Shown: piece after piece, positions 35,295 through 44,645 of the stretch
How positions within the stretch are numbered: position 1 is the stretch's first letter
How the letters are laid out: the number at the start of each line of letters is the position of its first letter
DNA from: Bacteroidaceae bacterium
GTDB lineage: Bacteria; Bacteroidota; Bacteroidia; Bacteroidales; Bacteroidaceae
Assembly: GCA_017451695.1 (NCBI GenBank)
Contig: JAFTNW010000004.1
Location: 1-64,000 of the forward strand
Length of the DNA: 64,000 bases
Direction of reading: 5' to 3'
Program-made: the position numbers and the translations under genes
Notes under the pieces: generated by a model
The model's database searches: none
The model's input: only the letters and a program-made list of their open reading frames with translations
What the model was told of the DNA's origin: nothing

Positions 35295-36359
35295 TCAGAT
35301 ATTATCGTTCACAATGCACAGCTGCTGGCGTATGCTCTCGGAGTGTATAGCCTCAAAGACATCCTTCACAGCCTCCACATCCAGCTTATGGTTCACACAG
35401 AGCGCGGCACAGCGTTCCATGGTCTCTTTATAACGGAACGGCTGAAAAACGGTAATACCCTTCTCCTTTTTCACCTTGCCTATCTCGCGCACTATCTCCA
35501 TGCGGCGGGCAAGCAGGCGGATAAGTTCGTCGTCAATCTCATCGAGACGGGTACGATGGGCGGCAAAGTGCGATGTATCGCCCTCGGACGTGCGATGCAC
35601 AAGCCCATCGAGCATGGCAACAAGCTCGGCAGGGGTAAGTTGCTGGCGGGCATCGCTCAATGCACATGAGGGATTGCAATGCACCTCAACCATAATGCCG
35701 TTGAAATTAAGGTCCATGGCCTGCTGCGAAAGCGACATCACAAGCTCGCGCTTGCCTGCTATGTGGCTGGGGTCGCAAATTATGGGTAGCTGCGGCAAGC
35801 GGTTTTTAAGCTCCAAAGGAATTTGCCACTGCGGGGAGTTACGGAAGATTTTCTCGCCATACGAGGAGAATCCGCGATGTATGGCACCCAAGCGCGTTAC
35901 CCCGCTGTTGTTAAGGCGTTCAAAAGCACCTATCCAAAGTTCAAGATCGGGGTTTACGGGGTTTTTCACAAGCACGGGGATATCCACGCCACGCAGAGCA
36001 TCGGCAAGTTCCTGCACCGCAAAGGGGTTGGTGGTTGTGCGTGCCCCCACCCATAGCAAATCGACACCGGCCGAGAGTGCCGCCTCTACATGAGCAGCCG
36101 TTGCCACCTCGGTGGCAACAGGCAAGCCAAGCTCTTTTTTAACACGAGTGAGCCATTGCAAGCCCTCGGGGCCGACACCCTCGAAACAACCGGGGCGGGT
36201 ACGCGGTTTCCATATTCCCGCGCGAAAAAGGGTAACCCCCGCCGCTGCCAACTGCGTGGCAGCGGCCATCACCTGCTCTTCGCTCTCGGCACTGCATGGG
36301 CCTGCTATAACAACAGGAGCCTTGGCTCCCGAAAATATATCTATCTCGTTAATATTCAT
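35295..36359 (-). CDS. Bifunctional DAHP synthase / chorismate mutase, 354 aa
   Basis: Makes 3-deoxy-D-arabino-heptulosonate 7-phosphate from PEP and erythrose 4-phosphate, and converts chorismate to prephenate. The start at 36359 (MNINEIDIFSG) is chosen because it opens the conserved domain and lies 8 bases after the tatD stop; the frame reaches 27 codons further up, into tatD. Residues ~15-260 are the KDO8P synthase-like DAHP synthase (VVIAGPCSAESEEQV, WKPRTRPG, ICDPSHIAGKRELV). Residues ~265-354 form an AroQ-type chorismate mutase (RTRLDEIDDELIRLLARRMEI). The fused arrangement is common in Bacteroidales and couples two aromatic-pathway steps. Confidence 0.93.
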   Translation of the reverse strand: MNINEIDIFSGAKAPVVIAGPCSAESEEQVMAAATQLAAAGVTLFRAGIWKPRTRPGCFEGVGPEGLQWLTRVKKELGLPVATEVATAAHVEAALSAGVDLLWVGARTTTNPFAVQELADALRGVDIPVLVKNPVNPDLELWIGAFERLNNSGVTRLGAIHRGFSSYGEKIFRNSPQWQIPLELKNRLPQLPIICDPSHIAGKRELVMSLSQQAMDLNFNGIMVEVHCNPSCALSDARQQLTPAELVAMLDGLVHRTSEGDTSHFAAHRTRLDEIDDELIRLLARRMEIVREIGKVKKEKGITVFQPFRYKETMERCAALCVNHKLDVEAVKDVFEAIHSESIRQQLCIVNDNI

Positions 36360-36367
36360 TTTACTGA

Positions 36368-37153
36368 TTATTGTTTTATTGAGGGGAATAAGGCCTCGGC
36401 ATTCTGCGTTGTAACGCGGGCAATCTCCTCGGCGGTACAACCATATATCTGCGCAAGTGCCGTGGCTATCAATGGTATATATGCACTCTCGTTGCGCTTG
36501 CCACGATGAGGTACGGGAGCAAGGTATGGCGAGTCGGTTTCAAGGACTATGCGTTCAAGCGGCACAGCAGCAAGTGCGGAGGCAAGCCCCGAATTTTTGA
36601 AAGTGAGCACACCGCCTATACCCAAATAGAAACCATCGTGCGAAAGCAGCTCTTTGGCCTCATCGGCACTGCCCGAGAAGCAGTGAAACACCCCTGTGAG
36701 CCCTGCCGCGCGATGTTTCTCCATTACATCGGCAAGCTCGGCAAAGGCGTTGCGCGAGTGTATGGCAAGCGGCATGCCTGTGGTGCGCGCCCACTGCAAA
36801 TGAGCATCGAACACCTCGAACTGCTCATTGCGGCGCTCCTCGCTCCAATAGAAATCGAGCCCCACCTCGCCTATCGCCACATGGTTGTGAGGGCCATGCA
36901 ACACCTGCTCTATGGCCGACAGCTGTTCCCTGTAATCGTCGCCTATCTCCGTGGGATGCAAACCAATCATGGAGTAACAGACGCCTGGATATTCGGCACA
37001 CAGCTTTTGAATAGAGGGCATTGAGTGATAATCTATTGCAGGCAACAACAGGCGGGTAACACCGCTTGCAATGGCACGCTCCACAACGGCGGCATAGTCG
37101 CTGTGGAACTCCTCGCAAAAAATATGGGTGTGGGTATCTACAAACTTATTCAT
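36368..37153 (-). CDS. TatD-family metal-dependent hydrolase, 261 aa
   Basis: TatD proteins are metal-dependent nucleases/hydrolases with a TIM-barrel amidohydrolase fold. The start at 37153 gives FVDTHTHIF, the first metal-binding motif, at residues 3-11. Further ligands are in AIGEVGLDFYW (Glu), LAIHSRNAF (His), GVFHCFSGS (His) and LETDSPYLAPVPHRGKRNE (Asp), all intact. The length is normal. The gene overlaps the upstream gene by 8 bases and precedes the DAHP synthase by 8 bases, so it is co-transcribed, though no pathway link is apparent. Confidence 0.93.
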   Translation of the reverse strand: MNKFVDTHTHIFCEEFHSDYAAVVERAIASGVTRLLLPAIDYHSMPSIQKLCAEYPGVCYSMIGLHPTEIGDDYREQLSAIEQVLHGPHNHVAIGEVGLDFYWSEERRNEQFEVFDAHLQWARTTGMPLAIHSRNAFAELADVMEKHRAAGLTGVFHCFSGSADEAKELLSHDGFYLGIGGVLTFKNSGLASALAAVPLERIVLETDSPYLAPVPHRGKRNESAYIPLIATALAQIYGCTAEEIARVTTQNAEALFPSIKQ

Positions 37154-37862
37154 CGGCCGATGTTTCGCTTTTTCTGTTGGTGCGATAGTAGTATATAACG
37201 CCATATTCGGCACATTTTTTTATACGCGCTTCGCCTGTGAAACCGGCAAACGCCTTCTCTATCTCGCCCCAAGCCTCGAAAATGATTTCGTCGCCCTCGA
37301 AACGCATATCGGATATATTACGCAGAGCCTCGGCTGTGCGCTGTTGCAGGGATTGCTGCTTGTCGTACATCTCCTTGAAGAGGTCGAACGCCACCGACAC
37401 ACGCCCCATGGTGGGGTTGTAGATGGGGACACCACCCTCGCCTGTACGACGTCTCTCACCCTCCATTATCTTTGCACCCCATTCGAGCACGGCAGCCTCG
37501 GAAAAGAGATTGGGCGTGGTATCCTCCTCTTGCGGCAAGCCATAATAGGGGCGCTTACTACGGGCTATCTCGCCACGCATTATCGACATGCTGAGCACCT
37601 GAATGAAATGCGACACATACATGCGGGCGCGTTTGAGAGCCGCCTCATACTTTTCGTTGCCTCGCTTGGTGGATTGCTCTGCCACGCAGCGTTTATATGT
37701 GTTTACCTCGCGCGAGAAACGTTCGAGGAATGTTTTTGCCTTGTAATATGTGTTGTGCGAGAGCACATTGGTAAACACGCCGTTCTGCACACTGCTCTCA
37801 ACGGCGGTGCGCAACGCCCTTATGCGGGCTTGGTCGGTCTTTGGAAGGCGGCGGTAAGGCAT
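37146..37862 (-). CDS. Conserved hypothetical protein, 238 aa
   Basis: I do not recognise a named family. The protein is soluble, rich in charged helices, with no signal peptide or membrane segment. The first half is basic and helical (RIRALRTAVESSVQ, KAKTFLERFSREVNTYKRC); around residue 125 is a segment GLPQEEDTTPNLFSEAAVLEWG, and the middle reads GGVPIYNPTMGRVSVAFDLFKEMY. Its overlap with tatD (8 bases) and 4-base gap after the prenyl synthase gene place it firmly in the operon. From memory similar proteins lie beside tatD in other Bacteroidales, but I cannot confirm this here. Confidence 0.8.
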   Translation of the reverse strand: MPYRRLPKTDQARIRALRTAVESSVQNGVFTNVLSHNTYYKAKTFLERFSREVNTYKRCVAEQSTKRGNEKYEAALKRARMYVSHFIQVLSMSIMRGEIARSKRPYYGLPQEEDTTPNLFSEAAVLEWGAKIMEGERRRTGEGGVPIYNPTMGRVSVAFDLFKEMYDKQQSLQQRTAEALRNISDMRFEGDEIIFEAWGEIEKAFAGFTGEARIKKCAEYGVIYYYRTNRKSETSADE

Positions 37863-37866
37863 GGGG

Positions 37867-38841
37867 TTAGAGATTACGATTCAGGAGCGAATCGGCAAAT
37901 TGTTTAAGATTGACCTTGCGGGCGGCATCCACCGACAAGTTCTCGATATAGGTATCGCACTTGGCAAAGAGCTCGCCTATACGATTCTCGCAAATCTCCT
38001 TTATACCCAATTTATTATACATATCGGTGAAGAAGGCAACCTTTTCATCGGGGTCGCACGCGGGATTTTCCATCCATGCATTCATCTGCACGCGTTGTTC
38101 GGGAGTAGCCGTCTCCATTGCCTTTATTAGTAGGAAGGTCTTTTTGTTGCAACGTATATCGCCACCTATCTTCTTGCCAAAGAGGGCCGCATCGCCATAG
38201 ACATCGAGCATATCGTCTTGCAGCTGGAAGGCAAGGCCCATGGTCTCGCCATAGGCATAGAGGTTGTGCAAATCCTCGGCCGATGCACCGGCAACAATAC
38301 CACCCATCTTGAGCGATGCTGCAATGAGCACCGATGTTTTAAGGCGAATCATCTCCATATATTCGGCCTCGGTTACATCGCCACGATTCTCAAATTCCAG
38401 GTCATACTGCTGACCATCGCTCACCTCCTTGGCTGTTTCGGTAAAAAGGCCAAGCATGGAGTGGAGTTTCTCGGCGGGTGCATGCGCAATGAATTCGTAT
38501 GCAAGCAAAAGCATTGTGTCGCCCGAAAGTATTGCGGCTGTATCGCCCCACTTTGCACATACGGTGGGCTTTCCACGGCGCACATCGGCACGGTCCATAA
38601 CATCGTCGTGTATGAGCGTGTAGTTGTGGTATGTCTCCATTGCCACTGCGGGATAGAGAGCATCGGTAATATCGTCGCGATACAGGTTATATGCCATGAG
38701 GCAGAGCACAGGGCGCACTCGCTTGCCACTCTGCGCCAACGTATAGCGTATAGGCTTATATAGTTCAAGCGGTTCGCGTTCAAATTTTATACTCTCGATG
38801 AAACGGTTTACTTCGTCTCTTATCTGTTCCCAACTATACAT
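37867..38841 (-). CDS. Polyprenyl (farnesyl/geranylgeranyl-type) diphosphate synthase, 324 aa
   Basis: An isoprenoid chain-elongating enzyme that adds isopentenyl diphosphate to an allylic diphosphate. Both aspartate-rich motifs are present: LIHDDVMDRADVRRG (first DDxxD, ~residues 77-81) and FQLQDDMLDVYG (second, ~210). The GKRVRP substrate-binding motif is near residue 37. Length and motifs fit the family; product chain length cannot be told safely. It heads the minus-strand run prenyl synthase-unknown-tatD-DAHP synthase-binding protein-permease. No consensus promoter was found in the 83 bases upstream, so read-through from the tonB gene is possible. IspH, encoded nearby at 41615, supplies its substrates. 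Confidence 0.92.
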   Translation of the reverse strand: MYSWEQIRDEVNRFIESIKFEREPLELYKPIRYTLAQSGKRVRPVLCLMAYNLYRDDITDALYPAVAMETYHNYTLIHDDVMDRADVRRGKPTVCAKWGDTAAILSGDTMLLLAYEFIAHAPAEKLHSMLGLFTETAKEVSDGQQYDLEFENRGDVTEAEYMEMIRLKTSVLIAASLKMGGIVAGASAEDLHNLYAYGETMGLAFQLQDDMLDVYGDAALFGKKIGGDIRCNKKTFLLIKAMETATPEQRVQMNAWMENPACDPDEKVAFFTDMYNKLGIKEICENRIGELFAKCDTYIENLSVDAARKVNLKQFADSLLNRNL

Positions 38842-38871
38842 AATTTATAAAGGAATGGATTGGTTATTATT

Positions 38872-38905
38872 AAAAAAAGAGGCTACACTCACAGGGGCAG
38901 CCTCT
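38872..38905 (-). terminator. Terminator of the tonB gene
   Basis: On the minus strand AGAGGCT (38905-38899) pairs with AGCCTCT (38884-38878), followed by a run of T (38878-38872). It lies 20 bases after the TonB stop. Confidence 0.75.
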
Positions 38906-38924
38906 CTCTTATTATCTTTATTTA

Positions 38925-39656
38925 TTATTTCAAGCGGAAGGTTACCGGCAATGTAAAGCGCACACGCACTGCCTTACCGGCCTGCTTACCGGGGTTCCAT
39001 TTGGGCATTGCGCTTACCACGCGAACAGCCTCCTTGTCGAGATAAACATCGCTTGAGCTCTTGAGCACCTCGACATCCTGAATTGAACCGTCGGAATTTA
39101 CCACAAAGTTGATAAACGATTTACCCTGCGAGTTGTTCTCGCGAGAAATACGGGGATAATTGATGTTATCCTTCAAATATTTCATAAGCGCCTGCATACC
39201 ACCGGGAAACTCGGGCATCTTCTCTACCACGTTGAGGATGGGCTCCTCCTCGGGGATATCCTCTACAACCACGTTACCTATATCGGCAATCTCCACTACC
39301 TCACCGGTCTCCTCGACAGAAGCGAGCTCACTCTCTTCGATTTCGGCCTCGTCATCTACGATTTCAAGAATCTCGGTAATCTGCTTTGCCTGGGGAGGAG
39401 GAGGAACAACCTTCTTCTCGGGCATTGTGATAGGAATCATAATCTCCTCTTCGAGAAGGATACCCGCACTCACAATTTCACCTGTGTGTTTTTTCTCTGT
39501 AGCTGTCCATTCAAAAGCTACAAACAGAATGGCAAATACCATAACGTAGCCAATCAAGAGCCAGGTGGTCTTGTGCTGCTCAAGGTTCGCCTTCGCGCTT
39601 TTCTTCACTTCAAGAAGCTCGCGCTCATTTGATTGCTGATTGTTTGTTGTATTCAT
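38925..39656 (-). CDS. Energy transducer TonB, 243 aa
   Basis: TonB passes proton-motive force from the inner membrane to outer-membrane receptors. A single membrane segment (~residues 31-50, WLLIGYVMVFAILFVAFEW) follows a short cytoplasmic N-terminus. A proline/acidic periplasmic linker (VVPPPPQAKQ, then a Glu-rich stretch) leads to a TonB C-terminal domain (~150-243) with PEFPGGMQALMKYLKDNINYP, FVVNSDGSIQDVEVLKSS and MPKWNPGKQAGKAVRVRFTLP. ExbB/ExbD genes are not beside it. It is monocistronic by its own terminator. Confidence 0.94.
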   Translation of the reverse strand: MNTTNNQQSNERELLEVKKSAKANLEQHKTTWLLIGYVMVFAILFVAFEWTATEKKHTGEIVSAGILLEEEIMIPITMPEKKVVPPPPQAKQITEILEIVDDEAEIEESELASVEETGEVVEIADIGNVVVEDIPEEEPILNVVEKMPEFPGGMQALMKYLKDNINYPRISRENNSQGKSFINFVVNSDGSIQDVEVLKSSSDVYLDKEAVRVVSAMPKWNPGKQAGKAVRVRFTLPVTFRLK

Positions 39657-39709
39657 ATGATTATTTTATATATTTGTAGAAACCAAATTTCGCTATTTCT
39701 TCCAAAGGG

Positions 39710-39717
39710 CAAAAATA
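39710..39717 (-). promoter_or_regulatory. Candidate -7 box for the tonB gene
   Basis: On the minus strand TATTTTTG lies 54 bases before the start. The expected -33 box is imperfect (TGTG/TTGTG about 18-20 bases upstream). Confidence 0.4.
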
Positions 39718-39791
39718 AACAATATTTTTCAATACACACAATTTAAGCCATCTTTTTTTAATTTATAAAGATTTTCTTTGCTGCGTGTATC

Positions 39792-39819
39792 ATAAATAAC
39801 TCGTTTTTCAGTTATTTAT
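39792..39819. repeat. AT-rich inverted repeat between tonB and porQ
   Basis: ATAAATAAC (39792-39800) and GTTATTTAT (39811-39819) are perfect complements with a 10-base spacer, located in the divergent control region. It could bind a regulator or stop stray transcription. Confidence 0.4.
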
Positions 39820-39886
39820 TATGGGAAACAGCGCATTTTATGCTTTAATTTTACCTTCTTCTATACATTAAGATGAAAAAAAGCAT

Positions 39887-39894
39887 TATCTTCG
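39887..39894 (+). promoter_or_regulatory. Candidate -7 box (TATCTTCG variant) for porQ
   Basis: TATCTTCGC differs from TAnnTTTG at one base. The same variant precedes argF' (53006) and fhs (60416, minus strand). No clear -33 box is visible. Confidence 0.4.
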
Positions 39895-39940
39895 CAGAGG
39901 TTCCGCAACACAAATATTAACCACGAAACAGAACAACAAA

Positions 39941-40921
39941 GTGAAACTTAAAGGTTACATACTTTTAATAATGATGGCAGCACCGTTATGCCTGCTGAAA
40001 GCGCAGACCGGTGATATCGCCTTCAATTTCCTGCGCCTGCCATACTCGTCGCACGTTGCGGCATTAGGTGGCACAAACATCTCCATTATCGACGACGATA
40101 TAACCCTTGCCGCGCACAATCCCGCGCTGCTCATAAACGTAACACACAATACACTGAACCTGGGCTACATGACCTACATGGCCGACAGCAAGGTGGCAGG
40201 CGCGGCATACAGCCGCGTGTTTGGCGAGCGCTCGGCGGGAGCCATCACTGCACGCTATGTGGACTACGGCGAGTTCGAGGGATATACCGAGGATAATATC
40301 CACACAGGTACATTCAATGCCAAGGATATGGAGTTTGCCGCCACATACAGCTACCTGTTGAGCGACTATTGGAGCGGTGGTGTTGCCGGTAAATTCATCT
40401 ATTCCAAATACGATGCCATGAGCTCCATAGCACTTGGGGTTGACCTTGGATTGAACTACTACAATGAGGAGAGCGACTTTTCGGCATCGTTGGTGTTCAA
40501 GAATCTGGGTGCCCAAGTAAAGGCCTTTGAGGAAGAGACCGAAAAGATGCCTTTCGATATACAATTAGGTTTCACAAAGAGGCTGGCACACGCTCCCATA
40601 CGCTTGTCGGTTACAATGAACAACCTGCACAAATGGAGCGACGACGACTTTTACAATGCCGATGGCAGCAAAGACGGATTCGGACAAAAGTTATTAAAAC
40701 ACTTTACCTTTGGTGCCGATATATTACTTGGCAAGAAATTCTATGCCGCCGTGGGATACAACTACCGCATGACCAAGGAGCTCTCCACCGACAACAGCAG
40801 TTGGGACGGTGTGAGCATAGGTGCCGGTTTCCATACTAAAAGAATAAGACTCGGAGCATCGTACAGCAAGCTGCACGTTTCATCGTCGTCGTTGCTGTTC
40901 AATGTTTCATACACATTATAA
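39941..40921 (+). CDS. porQ: Type IX secretion system protein PorQ, 326 aa
   Basis: PorQ is an outer-membrane beta-barrel protein of the T9SS attachment complex, which helps fix cargo with C-terminal sorting tails to the cell surface. The start is GTG at 39941, the only start that keeps the signal peptide ([19 protein letters not shown]). The mature protein opens with the family's [25 protein letters not shown] and contains NPALL, then alternating beta strands up to a C-terminal SYTL. Length fits PorQ. The 10-base gap to cmk makes porQ-cmk-ispH-pfkA a likely operon. Its presence agrees with the T9SS tails of the four exported proteins in this window. Confidence 0.88.
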   Translation: MKLKGYILLIMMAAPLCLLKAQTGDIAFNFLRLPYSSHVAALGGTNISIIDDDITLAAHNPALLINVTHNTLNLGYMTYMADSKVAGAAYSRVFGERSAGAITARYVDYGEFEGYTEDNIHTGTFNAKDMEFAATYSYLLSDYWSGGVAGKFIYSKYDAMSSIALGVDLGLNYYNEESDFSASLVFKNLGAQVKAFEEETEKMPFDIQLGFTKRLAHAPIRLSVTMNNLHKWSDDDFYNADGSKDGFGQKLLKHFTFGADILLGKKFYAAVGYNYRMTKELSTDNSSWDGVSIGAGFHTKRIRLGASYSKLHVSSSSLLFNVSYTL

Positions 40922-40931
40922 ACAGAAGATT

Positions 40932-41621
40932 ATGAAGAAGATAGTTATAGCAATAGATGGTTTCTCCTCGTGCGGTAAAAGCACGATGGCAAAGGCCCTT
41001 GCACGCAGTGTGGGCTACCTCTATTTCGACAGCGGTGCCATGTACCGCGCCGTTGCCCTTTACTGCCTGCGCAACGGGCTGATAAAGGGGGAAGAAATAG
41101 ACACAGAGGAGTTGCGCAAACAGCTCGACAATATAAACATAACATTCGAGGCCGACCCCGAGACAAAGAACTCCATCACCCTGCTGAATGGCACAAACGT
41201 GGAGCACGAGATACGTTCATTGGAGGTATCGCGCCTTGTGAGCCGTGTTGCCGCACTCGATTTCGTGCGCACCGAAATGGTGGAACAGCAACGCCGCATG
41301 GGCAAGCAGAAGGGGATTGTCATGGATGGGCGCGACATAGGCACCACCGTGTTCCCCGATGCAGAGCTGAAGATTTTTGTAACCGCATCGGCCGAGGTAC
41401 GCGCACAGCGCCGCTACGACGAGCTGAAAGCCCGTGGCGACAACCCCGATTACAACGAAATACTTGAAAACGTGCTGGAACGCGACCACATAGACCAAAC
41501 ACGCGAGGTGAGCCCGTTGAAAAAGGCCGACGATGCCCTTTTGCTCGATAACAGCAACATGACTCATGCAGAGCAAGAGGCTTGGTTGAAAGAACAATTT
41601 ATTGCACATACACAATGCTAA
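40932..41621 (+). CDS. cmk: Cytidylate kinase
   Basis: Phosphorylates CMP and dCMP with ATP. The start at 40932 ([10 protein letters not shown]) puts the P-loop [12 protein letters not shown] at residues 10-21; the frame reaches 10 codons further up, into the porQ end. [15 protein letters not shown] and the conserved [22 protein letters not shown] segment are intact, as is the Arg-rich lid ([13 protein letters not shown]). The 229-residue length is normal. It overlaps the ispH start by 7 bases, which suggests coupled translation. Confidence 0.95.
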   Translation: MKKIVIAIDGFSSCGKSTMAKALARSVGYLYFDSGAMYRAVALYCLRNGLIKGEEIDTEELRKQLDNINITFEADPETKNSITLLNGTNVEHEIRSLEVSRLVSRVAALDFVRTEMVEQQRRMGKQKGIVMDGRDIGTTVFPDAELKIFVTASAEVRAQRRYDELKARGDNPDYNEILENVLERDHIDQTREVSPLKKADDALLLDNSNMTHAEQEAWLKEQFIAHTQC

Positions 41622-42499
41622 GAATAGAGATTGACGAGCACTCGGGATTCTGTTTCGGTGTAACCACCGCCATAAAAAAAGCCGAGGAGGAACTGCAAAA
41701 CGGCAGCACCCTCTACTGCTTGGGCGACATTGTGCACAACGGCATTGAGTGCGACAGGCTTAAAAAGCTGGGGCTCATAACAATAGACCACGATACCTTT
41801 GCACAATTACACGATGCCAAGGTTCTGTTGCGCGCACATGGTGAGCCGCCTGCCACATACGAAACAGCCCGCAAGAACAATCTGGAACTTATCGATGCCA
41901 CATGCCCCGTGGTGCTTAAACTGCAACAACGCATAAAGCAGAAGTGGCAGGATACCGTTGACGAGGAGAGGCAGATAATAATCCACGGACAGGCGGGACA
42001 CGCCGAGGTGCTGGGGCTTGTGGGGCAGACACGCGGTGAAGCCATTGTGATAGAAAACACCGCACAGCTCGACAAGATTGCCACCGACAAGAACACATAT
42101 ATCTACTCGCAAACAACAAAATCATTGGAAGGCTACAAGCAGATAGCCGAGGCCATTGAACAGCGCATAGATGCCGACAAGAAAACAGAGTCGTTCGACA
42201 CCGTGTGCCGCCAGGTGGCCAACCGCATGCGGGGAATAAGCGAATTTGCAAAGAGCCACCAGCTGATATTCTTTGTTTGCGGGCGCAAAAGCTCAAACGG
42301 CAAGATTCTATTCAATGAATGCAAGCGTGTAAACCCCAATTCGTACCAGATAGAGAGCCCGCAGGAGATAGACCTCTCGCTTACAGACAACGTGGATAGC
42401 ATAGGTATCTGCGGTGCCACATCCACACCCAAATGGCTCATGGAAAACTGCAAACAGGAGATTCTAAACTATAACAACCATAAAAACATAGAGCAATGA
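41615..42499 (+). CDS. ispH: 4-hydroxy-3-methylbut-2-enyl diphosphate reductase
   Basis: Last step of the MEP isoprenoid pathway: reduces HMBPP to isopentenyl and dimethylallyl diphosphate with a [4Fe-4S] cluster. The start at 41615 ([16 protein letters not shown]) matches the family; the three cluster cysteines are in GFCFGV (C13), DATCPVV and [11 protein letters not shown]. The substrate-binding [15 protein letters not shown] and SSNG motifs are also present. The 294-residue length is usual. It overlaps cmk by 7 bases and pfkA by 4 (ATGA). Confidence 0.96.
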   Translation: MLRIEIDEHSGFCFGVTTAIKKAEEELQNGSTLYCLGDIVHNGIECDRLKKLGLITIDHDTFAQLHDAKVLLRAHGEPPATYETARKNNLELIDATCPVVLKLQQRIKQKWQDTVDEERQIIIHGQAGHAEVLGLVGQTRGEAIVIENTAQLDKIATDKNTYIYSQTTKSLEGYKQIAEAIEQRIDADKKTESFDTVCRQVANRMRGISEFAKSHQLIFFVCGRKSSNGKILFNECKRVNPNSYQIESPQEIDLSLTDNVDSIGICGATSTPKWLMENCKQEILNYNNHKNIEQ

Positions 42500-43482
42500 A
42501 AAACAAAATCAACTGCGTGGGAGTACTCACATCGGGCGGCGATGCCCCCGGAATGAACGCAGCCATTCGTGCCGTTACCCGCGCCTGCATCTACCATGGA
42601 ATGAAGGTAAAAGGTATTTACCGCGGTTACAAAGGACTCATAACTGGCGAGATAAAGGAGTTCAAGACCGAGAATGTGAGCAACATCATCCAGCGTGGCG
42701 GAACAATATTAAAGACAAGCCGTTGCGACGAGTTCAAGACCGAGGAGGGCCGCGCGATAGGATACGCCACACTGCAAAAAGAGGGTATCGACGCGCTTGT
42801 GGTTATCGGCGGCGACGGCTCCATAACCGGTGCTTACAACCTTGCACGCGAATATGACATTCCCTGTATTGCCCTGCCCGGAACAATAGACAACGACCTC
42901 TATGGCACCGACACAACCATAGGCTACGACACCGCGCTGAACACCATCATGGAGTGCGTGGATAAGATACGCGACACCGCATCGTCGCACGAACGCCTCT
43001 TCATCGTTGAGGTTATGGGCCGCGACGCCGGCTTCCTTGCCCTCAACGGAACACTTGCAACAGGTGCCGAGGCCTGCGTGCTGCCCGAAATAGACCCCGA
43101 ATTCGAGCGTATAAACCAATTCATTGCCAACGGATTGCGCCGCACCAAGAGCAGCAGTATCGTACTCTTTGCCGAGGGCCGCGAGAAAGATTACAATATC
43201 ATGGATGTTGCCGAAGGCATGCGCCAGAAGTTCCCCGAGCTCGATGTGCGTGTATCCATCCTTGGTTACCTGCAACGTGGCGGCAGCCCCACTGCCAACG
43301 ACCGCATCCTTGCCAGCCGCTTGGGCGTGGCAGCCATCGATGCGCTGTTGGAGGGACAGCGCAATGTGATGATAGGCTTGCGCAACAACGAGATTGTCTA
43401 TATACCCTTTACCAAGGCTATCAAAGACGACAAACCCATTGACCGCGAAACGGTGCGCGCACAGGAGATTCTCGCATCGTAA
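42496..43482 (+). CDS. pfkA: ATP-dependent 6-phosphofructokinase
   Basis: Phosphorylates fructose 6-phosphate in glycolysis. The 328-residue protein has the [15 protein letters not shown]-site motif (~residues 13-24), [10 protein letters not shown] (~105), the catalytic [12 protein letters not shown] (~127-138) and GRDAGFLAL (~175). The residue pattern GGDGS is that of ATP-using enzymes and not of the PPi-dependent GGDDS type. It is the last gene of porQ-cmk-ispH-pfkA and is followed by a strong hairpin. Confidence 0.95.
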   Translation: MKNKINCVGVLTSGGDAPGMNAAIRAVTRACIYHGMKVKGIYRGYKGLITGEIKEFKTENVSNIIQRGGTILKTSRCDEFKTEEGRAIGYATLQKEGIDALVVIGGDGSITGAYNLAREYDIPCIALPGTIDNDLYGTDTTIGYDTALNTIMECVDKIRDTASSHERLFIVEVMGRDAGFLALNGTLATGAEACVLPEIDPEFERINQFIANGLRRTKSSSIVLFAEGREKDYNIMDVAEGMRQKFPELDVRVSILGYLQRGGSPTANDRILASRLGVAAIDALLEGQRNVMIGLRNNEIVYIPFTKAIKDDKPIDRETVRAQEILAS

Positions 43483-43505
43483 TATAAAAGAGGATATAAA
43501 ACAAC

Positions 43506-43543
43506 ACAATAAACCCCGAAGCATGCGCTTCGGGGTTTATTGT
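43506..43543. terminator. Bidirectional terminator between pfkA and secG
   Basis: A 17-bp perfect stem (43506-43522 with 43527-43543) with a 4-base ATGC loop sits between the two convergent transcripts. The T tracts are interrupted (TTTATTGT). Confidence 0.85.
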
Positions 43544-43573
43544 GTGTGTATGTGCAACTATGCTATGAGCAAA

Positions 43574-43927
43574 TTACTCGGCAGCAGGTGTCTCCACTGT
43601 AACCTCGGCGGGAACCTCCTCGGTAAAATCGGGAGCAACCTCGGGATTAACAACACTTGTCTCTATTGCACTCTGCTGAATAGCGCTCTCGTCGGTAGTT
43701 GTGGCATGAGGGATAGACCAAGCGGCAAGGACACTTACCACAACCATAAATGCAGCAAGGCTCCATGTTGCCTTCTCCAAGAAATCGGTAGTCTTTCTCA
43801 CACCCATAATCTGGTTAGATGATGCAAAGCCCGATGCAAGGCCACCACCCTTTGAATTCTGAACCAATACTATAAGACACATTAGCACCGATGCTATTAC
43901 AATAAGTAAAACGCAAACCAAATACAT
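43574..43927 (-). CDS. secG: Protein translocase subunit SecG
   Basis: SecG is a small accessory subunit of the SecYEG channel. Two membrane segments are visible (residues 1-20 and ~52-72) around the conserved VLVQNSKGGGLASGF loop (~20-34), plus the typical FLEKATW motif. The tail (~75-117) is acidic and low in complexity, ending PAEVTVETPAAE, as in other Bacteroidales SecG. It is the last gene of the activator-lptE-TPR-secG run. Confidence 0.94.
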   Translation of the reverse strand: MYLVCVLLIVIASVLMCLIVLVQNSKGGGLASGFASSNQIMGVRKTTDFLEKATWSLAAFMVVVSVLAAWSIPHATTTDESAIQQSAIETSVVNPEVAPDFTEEVPAEVTVETPAAE

Positions 43928-43928
43928 G

Positions 43929-44642
43929 TTATTTTCTTTTTGTATGTTTAACTATTTTTTCTAAAAATCTAATTTGGTCTGCAAAGTAACGATTTTTATT
44001 CGGATATTCCAAACATAACCGTTTAATAATTTCCAGAGCCTTGTCATATTTTCCCTGCTTAATATAAATATTTGCAAGAGTTTCCGTAAAAAACGAGGTT
44101 TCGGGCAGGGAATCTTCGGCCTCTTCGGTAGCAGCCAAAGGAGTAACAGATTCAGCCTCGCCTTTAAGGTCAAGAGTAATTTTTTCGTTATCGCCCGAGA
44201 GGAAATCATCTATCAGGCTTTGCCCGCGCAACTGCGGCACAGCCGCTTGCGGTGCCTCCTTGGCAAGATATGCCGAAACATAGTCCACGGCAGCCGCACC
44301 CTCGGCCTCGAGCGAAAAATTCTCTGCCGGCAAAGTTTCAAGAAAGGCATCTATGAGTGCCATCGTTCTATCGACAGACACATCGGTGGCAGGAGCCGAC
44401 TCAACAACGGCAGCCCCATACCCCTCCATGAGTTCAAACAACGCCCATCGATTTTTAAGGAAAAGAGCAGCCTTGCGCATCTCTTTACCCAAATCCACAT
44501 CGTGCAGAAGATAAAGGTTCTTCAACATCAACAGGCGCGCGACATCGAAGGTGGGATGCTTTGCCACCAAAAGACGCAACTCATAAAGCGTGTCGCGATT
44601 GAGTTTTTCGGGGTGCGATATATATGCCGAGAGGGATTCCAT
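43929..44642 (-). CDS. Conserved protein with a C-terminal TPR-like unit, 237 aa
   Basis: A soluble protein without a signal peptide. The C-terminus (FFTETLANIYIKQGKYDKALEIIKRLCLEYPNKNRYFADQIRFLEKIV, residues ~183-231) reads like one TPR and a capping helix. The N-terminal helical region (YELRLLVAKHPTFDVARLLMLKNLYLLHDVDLGKE) may form another. The middle contains the low-complexity ESAPATDVS and DFLSGDNEKITLDL. It lies one base upstream of secG and 3 bases after lptE, so the three are surely co-transcribed; a role in envelope biogenesis is only inferred from this. Confidence 0.85.
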   Translation of the reverse strand: MESLSAYISHPEKLNRDTLYELRLLVAKHPTFDVARLLMLKNLYLLHDVDLGKEMRKAALFLKNRWALFELMEGYGAAVVESAPATDVSVDRTMALIDAFLETLPAENFSLEAEGAAAVDYVSAYLAKEAPQAAVPQLRGQSLIDDFLSGDNEKITLDLKGEAESVTPLAATEEAEDSLPETSFFTETLANIYIKQGKYDKALEIIKRLCLEYPNKNRYFADQIRFLEKIVKHTKRK

Positions 44643-44645
44643 CTG

